A program made the translations under genes and the position numbers. A stretch of 23,178 nt of DNA from Basidiobolus ranarum (Eukaryota > Basidiobolomycota > Basidiobolomycetes > Basidiobolales): positions 1 to 23,178 of the forward strand of contig JASJQH010000171.1 in NCBI GenBank assembly GCA_040143965.1, written 5' to 3'. Below the pieces are notes generated by a model. The model searched no databases, had not been told where the DNA came from, and was given only the letters and a program-made list of their open reading frames with translations. Below are positions 10,392 to 19,621 of this stretch, in pieces. Position 1 is the stretch's first letter. Each line of letters opens with the position of its first letter.

Positions 10392-13300
10392 ATGCCTTTA
10401 AAAAATCCGCCTATCATTTCGGTTGACCATCCACTTGGGTTTAGTCCCGAATTAGTTCCAGAAGAGCCTCTTAAAGTTGGACAAGACTCCAAGGATAGTT
10501 TAAGTGAACACACTTTACCCACTGCTGTAGTAAACCCGGAGATACATATAACGGATAGCACAAATGAAGCAAATACGGCAAGTACTTTTAAACAAGAAGA
10601 GAAGCCGAATTCCGCCCAATGCGTCAATTCCAATCCCAGTTTGTCGACTTTGGTGGAGAAATCCCAGAGTTTCAATACTCACACCAATCATGTGTCTATA
10701 AGCAAAGTATTTCTTGAAACTCCATTATCCGGCTTATTGAGTGACAACTCCGTTGGTCAGGCGATACTTGAGACTCTAACAAATAACCTACCAGAATATG
10801 AAGATATATTTGAACGGTTAATGAACAAAAAGGTTAGAAGCGAATTGAATACCGTTGAAACTTTTACTTTCACTTTCACTTCTTTATTCTAACCAGTTTT
10901 TTTTCCCGAACTGTTCACCTTTTGTCAGGCAGTATTACTACTTCCTCAATCACCACTCTCTGATTGGACTACCATAAAGGAAATAGACCGAGGTATAATT
11001 GAAAATCATGTAATAGTGGTACAAAAATGGCAACGGGATAGTCCAATTGCCACATTAAGCGGTCTCAAAGGATATGTTCAAAAGGAGAAGAACTTTCTGT
11101 TAGATTTGAATGTTCCAGACATTGAAGAGGAAATATCTTCGGATAGCAGCGACACACGACGGTAAATCTGTACATCTCTCAGCATGTGAAATTCAAGTGA
11201 ATTTAACCACTTCATTAGATCGATCTTTGGGATATTTAGTAAACCAAAGAGAATGAATAAATGCATCAACGTTCGGGTACGTTACGCTAATTTGTATGTG
11301 GCATGGATGGATGGATTTGTGGTAGCATCGATCATCCAAAATCCAATATCTTCGGAGTTTCAGCATATCATTCCTGATTTGCGCACGGCTCATTTGGAGG
11401 AAGAAAAACCTATGGTCTGGGACCTGCTCACTAAGGATATGAATCGGTAAGTAAACGCCTCCAAAATACTGCATGAGATCACACGCATTAAATGTCACGT
11501 ACTAGGTTTATTCAAAAGATGCAATCCAGGAGGAATATACCGGTGCAGGAATCGGTAGAGTCTTTCCGAAAGTTCATCGAAAGAGCTAGTAGTACGATCG
11601 AGAATGAACACTTGTCTGAAAAGGATGAGGATCAGTTGATTGAGTGGGTTGAACGGTTGCTAGCTTTGGAGCTCCATCCTATGTAAGTGGTCCGATGTTA
11701 AGAATGATAGGTTTTATTGAACTCTGAACATCTATACTTGTGTAGTCTGTTTTCTCCAGTGTCTACTGATGACCAGCTTAAGGATCAAATGCTTTCCTCG
11801 AGAATTGCTGCACTCAATATTGCTGACCTAAGGCTAGACCATCTGGGGGTAACTGCTGAAGGCGAAGAACATGACCATTTGATGATGATGGTGGAAGAGA
11901 CCGGGATTGGTATGAGTTCTTAGCTGACTCATGTTGTGTCGGTATCTAAATGGATTTATGATTTAGAACTGCAGAGAATTGATACTATCAAGGCGCCGGC
12001 TGATAAAATTCAAGTCCTGGTGAATTGTCATCACATAATAGTAGGGCTTAATATACTGCGACATGACTGAGAAATTCCTCTAATAACATGGTGTAGACTA
12101 CTTCGTTAGATAAATACAATCAAGCAAGAGCGTCAAAAGGAAGTTCCACCACTTCTTCCAGTGCAGATACCATTCTCCCTTTGTTGATTTACACAGTGGT
12201 TAAATCCAATCCACCCAATTACGTGTCTAATCTGAGGTACATTCCGACATTAACGATCATTAGAGGAATAATAAGTTCAAATAAGTTGGTTTAGATTTAT
12301 ACAACGCTATCGAAACCCACTCAAAGCCACTCAAGAGTACTCCTATTGTCTAACAAATATGGTGAGATGAAGAGATTTATGAGACGGTAATTACCCCATC
12401 TAACCATCTATCTCTTCCAGATGGCAGTTATTTCTTTCTTGGAAAATGTAGATATGGTCACATTGGGATTGACATCTGGAGCGGAGACAAGGTAAGGAAT
12501 TCACTTCTTTCATAATGAATCATTGAATTTCTTCTGAAAAGGATGTATACATTTATACTAATTTTAAGTCAACCTTTACTCTCTTCTCCCGTTAGTGACG
12601 ACTATCGAGTACTTTCATTGCCACGAAATTTTGGTCCACTTAAAGTTGAAAAATCAGACTTATTGAAGGAATCAGAGGAACGTAGAAACTCATTGACTGA
12701 TATCAAAGATGGTGTTGAGACTAGTATGAAAGCATTTTCCGATGCGGCATCTAACACCAGTGTCGTAGTTGGTGATGGTGTCCGGGCCATTACTGGAGTA
12801 GCCACAGGGGCGGTAGTAGGCGGAAGTGCCAGAGCTCTATCTGGAATGGTAAATTTGTAAGTAAATATATGAATATTCTCGTCAACAACATGGGGACCTG
12901 ATTTTATTTTCCTTGAACCTCTGAAGAATGGGCAGATTTCTGTACAAGGAATCAGCGCAAAAGCCCGCCTTTTCGGTAACCTCTAGCCAACCATTAGATG
13001 AGTCTATTGCTGCGGAAATGGCTTCAAGGTATATATCTAGCAGTTCAAATGCCCACTCATGTACACATGCGCTATAACTTCATTTAACCACTAGGTTGAA
13101 TCCAGTGGACATCGATCGGATAACTATTGGCAGTAACTCGAGTAATTCCAAGGTTCGGTTATGCTCAGATCCGAAGGTTTTCCCGTTTACCTTAATAATC
13201 CATCACTTCATTAGATATCCTTAAATGCCAATGCCATAGACCCACCAATCAAAAAATACATGGAATGTTCGCCAGAGGAGCTACGTATCTATGAGATCCA

Positions 13301-13464
13301 AGGTACGTGTAACTACATGAGCACTCACAGCCGGTTGAGGTTGAGATTTACTAAACCACTACCATTATCATCACCAACGTTACTATATTTTAGAATTACT
13401 TTCGGATTACAAACGAATGGGCAACATTATCAATGAACTGCTTGAATTACAAAGACAGGAATGA
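10392..13464 (+). CDS. VPS9-domain guanine nucleotide exchange factor for Rab5-type GTPases
   Basis: Would activate Rab5/Vps21-type GTPases on early endosomes. Exons: 10392-10832, 10929-11161, 11219-11446, 11506-11682, 11746-11909, 11967-12040, 12097-12236, 12295-12361, 12421-12491, 12596-12856, 12927-13028, 13095-13152, 13215-13302, 13394-13464; 724 aa, all junctions in frame with GT-AG. Residues 1-145 are polar and probably disordered. A helical region (about 200-335) precedes the VPS9 domain (about 340-530). The domain is recognised from DQLIEWVERLLALELHP, DKIQVLVNCHHII, DTILPLLIYTVVKSNPPN and NPLKATQEYSYCLTN; the Asp of the D-x-x-L-P-x-L-x-Y core is present. A Ser-rich insert of about 25 residues sits just before that core. 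A Gly/Ala/Val-rich amphipathic stretch follows (about 560-618), then a short C-terminal coiled coil. No CUE domain is seen, so Muk1/Vps9 assignment stays open. Confidence 0.9.
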
Positions 13465-13788
13465 TCGCAGTCTAAAATTTAACCTCACCTGATAAAAACG
13501 ATGTAACTGGATTGGTAATCAACTTCAATAAAAACTAGATTGAGATAAGCAGTCCCTTAACGCTAGATGGCGTTGTCCAACCGAGTGACCAAATATTGGT
13601 GTTCTATTGGTGGTTGTATTGGCAATCCCACCAGTAAGGCCACCCAGTAGGTGTTATTTATAATGTTCACTTGCTATAACCGGAGCTATGAGGTAACGAT
13701 GGACAGATACCAGAATGTTAAGGTCAGATACATCAACCTAGTTGGAAATCTAGATCTCCCGGCTGTACTTTGCAATCGGTTTCTTTCG

Positions 13789-13795
13789 TATATAA
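13789..13795 (+). promoter_or_regulatory. TATA box of microprotein gene A
   Basis: TATATAA, 49 bases before the ATG at 13844. The segment from here to the ATG (GGTTAGTACCTGGTTGT, then CAAACTTGATATTGAAA) is nearly identical in copy B, where the box sits at 15304. Confidence 0.6.
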
Positions 13796-13843
13796 TGCGT
13801 GGTTAGTACCTGGTTGTGGTCCAAGTCAAACTTGATATTGAAA

Positions 13844-14118
13844 ATGTGCTTCGCTGCAACTTGTAAAAAATGTGGAAAAGCTACCTGGAGAGGTTGTGGC
13901 CTGCATGTTGACGAAGGTGATCATTCATTCCCCACTCCCTCCTTTACTCTATTCTACGAGAGAAACTAACTTTTATACTATTTCAAGTCATGAGCAAAGT
14001 TCCCGTTAATCAGAGATGCACTTGCCCAAGGTAAGTGAAACTATTTCGAGCCTTGGATTCGTTACAGTTCCCTAAGATTTCTACCATTAGGCCGAAAAGT
14101 TCATGCATCCTAGCGTAA
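13844..14118 (+). CDS. Cys-rich microprotein A (47 aa), probably metal-binding
   Basis: Three tiny exons: 13844-13916, 13988-14030, 14091-14118, with GT-AG introns of 71 and 60 bases; all joins are in frame and end in TAA. The protein has C-x2-C (CKKCGK), then TWRGCGLH, V-M-S-K-V-P, and a closing RCTCPR. I recall widespread short proteins in fungi, plants and bacteria with the pattern C-x2-C-G-K-T-T-W-x-G-C-G-x-H ... V-P-x-x-x-R-C-x-C. Their function is unknown to me; the spaced Cys and His suggest zinc or another metal. The paralogue at 15358 has the same intron positions and phases, which strongly supports the model. The last exon differs from copy B (PKSSCILA tail), adding one more cysteine. 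Confidence 0.82.
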
Positions 14119-14355
14119 CCGAGTTCAAAGAAAAGAAGAAATTTTCCGTTTCTCAGTCGCACTTTTACTTTTGACCGACAGTGTTAGCCATGATAATTTA
14201 TTTTTGGTACAGTAGCACATAGGTAACCCTGAAATAAACCACTATTTGAGCATCCTAACCCTAACTCCAATATATTAACCCCAACTCCAATATATGGCTT
14301 AAATGCTAAACTCGAATGAAATCAATATCCCGAGTGTCAATGTTGGTTTTCGGAA

Positions 14356-14412
14356 TGTTTCGATGATTTTGATTAGCCTCACCTTGTTTCGATGATTTTG
14401 ATTAGCCTCACC
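14356..14412. repeat. 29-bp direct tandem repeat, two copies
   Basis: Copies start at 14356 and 14385 and are identical apart from the final base, which falls at the array edge. Core: TTTCGATGATTTTGATTAGC then CTCACC. The near-perfect identity points to a recent slippage or duplication. Confidence 0.85.
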
Positions 14413-14810
14413 ATCACATTAAAACTTATTGATAATTATTTTAAAGAAATGTTGGTCTCACAAGAAATTGAACCAGGGACAACTCTGGCAATGCATTGAC
14501 CAGAAACAAAGAATTTATACTTTTGCAGCTCACACTGCGAATAAATGATGAGATTGTGAGAGTAAAACGAGCTACCCAGGGTTCATTTGGATGGTCTTGA
14601 AATTTTGGTTGCATCTTGATATTCTTGAATATGTTCATATATATCTCAAATAAGCATTCATTTCCTGCAATCCTCTAGAAGAGTCGGTGTTAAATAATTA
14701 ATCTTTGTTCATCATCTTAGTTAACTTTAGTTTTGACACATAAATCAGAAACAACAAAGCCTTGTATCTATAGCCTCTATACTCTAATTAGGAATATCTC
14801 TATATCAATA

Positions 14811-14873
14811 TAACTACCATGTCCTATTACCTAACTACCATGTCCTATTGCCTAACTACCATGTCCTATTACC
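14811..14873. repeat. 21-bp tandem repeat, three copies
   Basis: Units begin at 14811, 14832 and 14853 with TAACTACCATGTCCTATT. They differ at one position (TTAC or TTGC) near the end of the unit. Confidence 0.85.
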
Positions 14874-15303
14874 CCCACTTATTGATTATATCATGTTGCA
14901 CAAACTCCCGAATATCTCAAACAATTGATTTACTTCTCTGCTATATAAGTCACTGAGAAGTGACAAGCACTGCACACTAAAAGTTAAAGTTTTTAATGAT
15001 ACTATAAAAACGATGTAACTGGTTAGGTAATGAAAACTAGATTGATATGATGCCCCGTGATGCCTCCATAAGCAGTCCCTTGACGCCAGATGACGCTTTC
15101 CAATCTGGTGAACAAATATTGGTGTTCTATTGGTAAAGTAATATTCAGTTCCACCAATTAGGGCCATCTATTAATATAATCGGAAGAGTGTAGAGGTATG
15201 GTGGATAGTAATGGTAGCAAGATAAAAGAATGGGGTCGGATAAATCTACCAAGTTAGAAATCCAGATCTCCCCTAGTTATGCTGAGTCAGCGAAATTCTG
15301 TTG

Positions 15304-15310
15304 TATATAA
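15304..15310 (+). promoter_or_regulatory. TATA box of microprotein gene B
   Basis: TATATAA, 48 bases before the ATG at 15358, matching the box of copy A. Confidence 0.6.
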
Positions 15311-15357
15311 TGGATGGTTAGTACCTGGTTGTAGTCAAGTCAAACTTGATATTGAAA

Positions 15358-15629
15358 ATGTGCTTTGCCGTACCTTGTGAAAAATGTGGAAAAACTACCT
15401 GGAAAGGTTGTGGTCAGCATATTGATTCAGGTAAAAAAATTCATTCCCACTATTTCTTAATTCTACTCTACGAGAGAAACTAACTTCTATACTCTTTAAA
15501 GTCATGAGCAAAGTGCCTGTCGAAGAGAGATGCACTTGCCCAAGAGATCCTCCTGCTCAAGGTAAGCGAAATTGATTTGAACCTTGGTTCCGTTACAGTT
15601 CACTAAAATCCCCACCTTTAGGTCACTAA
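15358..15629 (+). CDS. Cys-rich microprotein B (46 aa), probably metal-binding
   Basis: Exons 15358-15430, 15502-15561, 15622-15629; GT-AG introns, same intron positions and phases as copy A, stop TAA. The product has CEKCGKTTWKGCGQH, then V-M-S-K-V-P-V-E-E-R and C-T-C-P-R-D-P-P. This copy is closer than A to the family pattern I remember (KTTW and GCGQH intact), so it is the better candidate for the ancestral function. Exon 1 differs from copy A at 13 of 73 bases, and several changes are silent or conservative, which suggests both copies have been kept under selection. The terminal coding exon is only 8 bases including the stop. A small gene of this type is easily missed by automatic prediction. 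Confidence 0.84.
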
Positions 15630-15862
15630 CTCAAAAACTTTTCTGCATTCTAACGCAACCGAGTTCTAAAGAAATTCTCTATTTCTCAGTCTCACCTTTA
15701 CTTTTGACCGCTATAGTGTTAGCCATGATAATTTATTTTTGGTACAGTAGTACATAAGTACCTTGAAAATAAACCACCTAAATCACCTGAACCACCACTT
15801 GAGCACCCTAACCCTAAGACCTAACTCTAATGTATGCCTTAAATGCTAAACTCCAATGTTTA

Positions 15863-16325
15863 TTGAATGCAAAGTCTTCAAGTCACCTGGATCACATATC
15901 CTCTACATCCCTATGCATATGGAGTCAATCAACAAGCATTGCCGATAAGATGTTGGCATCGCCTGTATAGTTTAGATTATTAAAGTTGGTTAAGTAGGCA
16001 AATGGAGTAGTGCATATAAGCCAGTTTCTGTGAAATGGTCGAGTAGTGCATAAAAATCAACAAATCTGAGTGAAAATCCTCCCAAAAATTAATGTAAGAG
16101 AAGGCAGCTACTGTATCGAAACCTGTATGCTAATTGATCAGATTCTCTGTCTACAATCTATATAACTTTACCAAGCGAATCTTGGAATTTCCATTTTCCT
16201 TCCTAAGATTGGCCTGTACATCTACCAACACTAGATTTGAGTAAGTGTAAGTCGCTCTATTAAGAATTACGCTGTCTAATGAACCTCCTTTATAATCTAC
16301 TGAAACGCTTCTACAGTGTATAAAC
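15863..16325. other. Upstream region of the CBM9-like gene
   Basis: Non-coding, nothing recognised beyond the presumed promoter of the gene starting at 16326. A short repeated phrase, GGTAAGTAGGC-like then GTAGTGCATA, occurs twice near 16005-16050. Confidence 0.45.
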
Positions 16326-17679
16326 ATGAAGATTACCCAGATACTAAGATTTGTGGTTTGGCTGAGCCTTAAAGGAGTGGTGACTGGGATATGTCAGATT
16401 CCCTTCAAGAAGCATTACATCATACCGAAGACCTCCATTCCACCGGTGATTGATGGAAGTTTGAATGATGGTGTTTGGGAAAATGCCCCTTGGACAGAGG
16501 ACTTTACCAGTTTACTAGATTCATTATCAGGAATAATGCCTTCTACAAATATGAAGACCAGAGCCAAAGTAGAACCAGAGTATTTCTATATAGCCACTAC
16601 TCGATATTAACTCTTTCTTTTTGGACAGATGCTGTGGGATGATCGGAATGTCTATGTTGGTGCGCAAATGATAGATCCATTACTATTTGTAAACGTCAGT
16701 AATCCTTCGGATCTGGGTAAGTCCTTCTTGATCCTATCCTTCCCATGGAGTTTACCTAATGTTGGTAGGAAATTATTAGAACTCTTTGACAACACTTTCG
16801 AGATGTTTGTCGATTTAGAGCGTACCAATCATCATTATAAACGAATTCAAATGAATCCAATGGGGGTTCACCGTACATTAGAGTATGCCAAACCTCCGGC
16901 TGATGGTGGCTTAGTTAGCCCATGGGACACCTCATCCAGGGTCACTTTTGGTGTGTTTAATAGCACACCAATTAATGTCATATACGATACTTTATCTTTT
17001 CTTGACTCGATAACCGAAAGTGGTCGTTGGACGGTGGAGTGGGCTATACCGATAAATCTACTTCGTAGAAGTAGGAAAAGAGGAGACCCTTCGATGAATT
17101 CATTTGCAAACTTTCAATTTATGAGGTAAGTGAGGCATATACCAGGACCACCCCCCCCCAACTCATACTAAATTTCTTTATTGCGAGAATAGAGCAGGTT
17201 GGCCACCATCCACCCTTCCACCACCACCGCCACCAGAGAACCCCAGTGTATTTGATAAGCGAAAGCTGCTTTCAATCTTAGAGCCGATAACTGAAAGCAG
17301 TCCCTTTCAACACGTATGGTCCACTACACCCGACAAACTCAATAATCCAATAGATAATCCGGAATATTGGGGTACGGTGGAGTTCTCGGAGTTGACCAAG
17401 ATCACTCCAGAGCATCGTAAAAAACCTGATCCACAAAGGCTAGCTAGATATGTTCTGATGGAAGTGTATCACGCAGAGCGGGATTTCTTTGCTACTCACG
17501 GACTTTACACTGCCAATTTACATGAATTACATGTCAGAAACCATCATATTACCGAATGTGGTAAACTCCCTAAGATCACTTTGTCCAAAGATAGATCACG
17601 ATATGTAGCGAGTGTTAGGTCAGGCGAATATATTGGTAGAGTTCGTGAAGACAGATATTTGTGGTTCTCCAAAATGTGA
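16326..17679 (+). CDS. Secreted CBM9-like carbohydrate-binding protein
   Basis: Exons 16326-16568, 16629-16716, 16780-17125, 17193-17679; 387 aa, all joins in frame. Residues 1-23 are a probable signal peptide ending near TGICQ. The body follows the family-9-like carbohydrate-binding domain of the kind found in many uncharacterised bacterial proteins: PPVIDGSLNDGVWENAPW at the N-terminus; KTRAK joined to MLWDDRNVYVGAQM; ELFDNTFEMFVD with HHYKRIQMNPMG; RWTVEWAIPINLL; FANFQFMRAGW; and a closing NNPEYWGTVEF-type strand (here DNPEYWGTVEFSELT). The exon 3/4 junction falls at MRAGW and is followed by a polyproline linker loop. About 95 residues after the domain form an extra C-terminal module (ARYVLMEVYHAERDFFATHG, then YTANLHEL). 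No glycosidase active site is evident. It may bind wall or environmental polysaccharide. Confidence 0.85.
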
Positions 17680-17985
17680 TCTCCCTTTCTCCATTTCCTC
17701 CGCCTATATTTAGTCTCGAATTCCCTCATTTTTATAGAAATGTTCGCATTCCCTCATCTATATTTATTAAATCTCATTTTATTTCTTATCATTCTATTCC
17801 TAAATGAATGAGTGATAGTGGAAATATATAAAGCACACACAACCACACATGGATATCAACTAATGGAGGGGGGTTACGAAGGTATCATTCATCTATGTAC
17901 AAAAGTAATATTAAATATCCATCCGTCTTAGTTTTAGGGCTAGGGTTAGGGGAAGTTCCCTACCACGTGATGTCATTCTTGAGGT
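17680..17985. other. Convergent 3' intergenic region
   Basis: Lies between the stop of the CBM9-like gene (+) and the stop of the zinc-cluster gene (-). T/A-rich, with a telomere-like TAGGGCTAGGGTTAGGGG at 17935-17952. No gene seen. Confidence 0.55.
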
Positions 17986-18961
17986 TTACTCATTAGAGAA
18001 TTGACTATAATAGCTGGCTCTACAATTCTCTGAAGTAGAGAGTAAAGACTTGATGGATGTACGACAATATCGCTCCACAGGCTGGCTATCCGAGAAGTTC
18101 TCAAGATCGGATTCACTATTAAAGGAAGCATGATGAACTAATTTAGTTGGGAGCTCTTGTCTCTCTATCTCCGAAATTTTCATATCCAATTTCAAACTTG
18201 GTCTACCACGTTTCTTTCGTTGAGCGTCAATACAAGAGTCCCCTTTACCAGAGTGTACACAACGCTGACAAGGTCTACTAGCATCACATGCCACATGTGA
18301 ATGTTTACAGTTCACGCATGCCTTTTGAACGTACACCTTTTTGGTTGGAGTTCGATGTTGAACTTCATTTCGTACATTTCCAGTATAACCATTCAAATTT
18401 AACTTAGGTGGATTTAATCTTGCCAAAGGTACACCATAACTCGGAATTTTTCTACTTAATGGTGATAGAAGTTCGATACCTGGACGGTCAAAGATTGGTG
18501 GGGCTGTCCAAGGGGGAAAAAGGGAATTCTCTAACCTGTCAAAGGGCTAATTGAAATGTCAGAAAATTTAAAAGGAGGGATCTGATATGTAGTAAAGTTA
18601 CCCTTTTCTTGCTGGAGATCGGTGTGCGAGGGAATACGTGGTAATCAAGTTTCCTTAGTGTTGGTGAGGATGTAGAAGAATATAGAAACGGGTCACTGGA
18701 GCATCTGCGCTGATGATTCGGGGTTATCGGGCCGTACTTGGATGATGGGATAGGTGAGAGTTCAAGTGAAAGTGATCTATTACTATCTATGTCCTGGTTC
18801 TTCAATCGCTGTAGAGATAGTAAAGCCGATACCGATGTGGGTGTGTCGAAACGTGGTCGATTTTGACTGATAAATGAGGTAGGTGAAGTGTACGGAGGGT
18901 TGTCCTCGCTGTGCAAGCTACGAAAATCTTGACCGGTCCACAAAGAAGGAAACTCGTGCAT
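17986..18961 (-). CDS. Zn2Cys6 zinc-cluster transcription regulator
   Basis: Nuclear DNA-binding protein of the fungus-specific binuclear zinc-cluster class. Model: exon 1 18961-18602, exon 2 18528-17986, 300 aa. Residues 1-120 are Ser/Pro-rich with no fold recognised. The zinc cluster (about residues 171-199) has the exact spacing C-x2-C-x6-C-x5-C-x2-C-x8-C, starting ACVNCKHSHVACD and followed by the basic RKKRGRPSLK, a form I associate with zygomycete regulators. The cluster is central and only about 85 residues follow; no PAS or fungal regulatory middle domain is visible. Start: the frame extends to 19024 without an ATG and is closed by a stop just upstream, so the ATG at 18961 is chosen. 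The splice acceptor is unusual: CAG, TAG and GAG lie within 8 bases, and only the GAG keeps the cluster in frame. A further 5' exon cannot be excluded. Confidence 0.82.
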
Positions 18962-19379
18962 TCTGGTGTTAGGGGAGTGTGAATTAGGACAGAAAGAGGA
19001 CCGGGTATCGAAGATTTGGCTCAAGAGAGTTCAAACCCTACTTGGTGTCGTTAAAAATCGAGTACCTTAGCGTTGCAAGGCGATTAAATAAGAAAGTACT
19101 TGTGGTGGTGTAGAATATATTTTTAAGTAAAGCTGGTCTCATTCGACATATTGTTCATTGTTCTAACCTATCACTCAATATACCATCATCAATAGAACTA
19201 TTTTTATGTTTCATTTGAAATTAATTTCAATTTAATTTGACTTTTCATCATCAAGTAGGTCAAGTTATTTTCCATCTATTGGAGTCGATCTATTGGAATG
19301 AACCATCCGAGCACTGACAAAAATAATCACTTAAATAGCCACTTCCATTAATGCCACCGCACCCACTCCATTGACTTTT
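18962..19379. other. Upstream region of the zinc-cluster gene
   Basis: AT-rich, no gene. A palindromic TTGAAATTAATTTCAA lies near 19215. It may act as a regulatory site, but nothing proves it. Confidence 0.45.
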
Positions 19380-19445
19380 AAAAATATCCATTTAATTAAT
19401 TCCTCATAATTTAAAAATATCCATTTAATCAATTCCTCATAATTC
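19380..19445. repeat. 33-bp direct tandem repeat, two copies
   Basis: Copies start at 19380 and 19413: AAAAATATCCATTTAAT, then AATTCCTCATAATT. They differ at one internal position (TTAATTAATT versus TTAATCAATT). Non-coding. Confidence 0.85.
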
Positions 19446-19621
19446 TTGACTCTCGTAAATAGCTTACACTTTGCCCCACATCAATCCATTTATCCAATGG
19501 ATATTATTATAATTATTTAGGGTTAATGGATCGTATTCTACTATTGATAGATAGATTCACGATAGATTGACAAATTATCATGTAAAGCTGCTTAATTTAT
19601 TCTTATGCTCAGAATCAATGT
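19446..19621. other. Short 3' spacer of the ligase gene
   Basis: AT-rich DNA between the 33-bp repeat and the stop of the PPCS gene. A single TTAGGGTTAA lies at about 19518. No gene seen. Confidence 0.5.

Larger units (their letters stand above)
13491..14318 (+). repeat. Segmental duplication, copy A
   Basis: Copy A begins just 27 bases after the VPS9 stop with ATAAAAACGATGTAACTGG and ends near CTTAAATGCTAAACTC. It matches 15001-15862 along its whole length, with many substitutions and small indels. Conserved blocks include AACAAATATTGGTGTTC-like text, the promoter and all three exons of the microprotein gene, and TTAGCCATGATAATTTATTT. The first exons differ at 13 of 73 positions (about 82% identity), so the duplication is not recent. 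Confidence 0.9.
14319..15000. other. Spacer between the two duplicated segments
   Basis: No coding frame I can support; the minus-strand frames at 14441-14638 and 14886-15167 resemble nothing known. It holds two small tandem repeats, listed separately. Confidence 0.5.
15001..15862 (+). repeat. Segmental duplication, copy B
   Basis: Counterpart of 13491-14318, in the same orientation, offset 1514 bases at the gene. It starts at ATAAAAACGATGTAACTGG and ends at CTTAAATGCTAAACTC. Indels relative to copy A lie mainly in the 5' spacer and around 15765-15800, where a short CACCTRAA-type expansion sits beside telomere-like CCCTAACCCTAA. Confidence 0.9.

Noticed and set aside
13215-13222. ATATCCTT in the VPS9 gene, a possible second U12 donor
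   Set aside because: It sits at the start of exon 13 directly after a normal AG and translates in frame. No U12 branch site or AC acceptor follows at a suitable distance.
14441-15167. Two minus-strand open frames between and into the duplicated segments
   Set aside because: No recognisable content; the second overlaps copy B of the duplication but is not conserved as an open frame in copy A.
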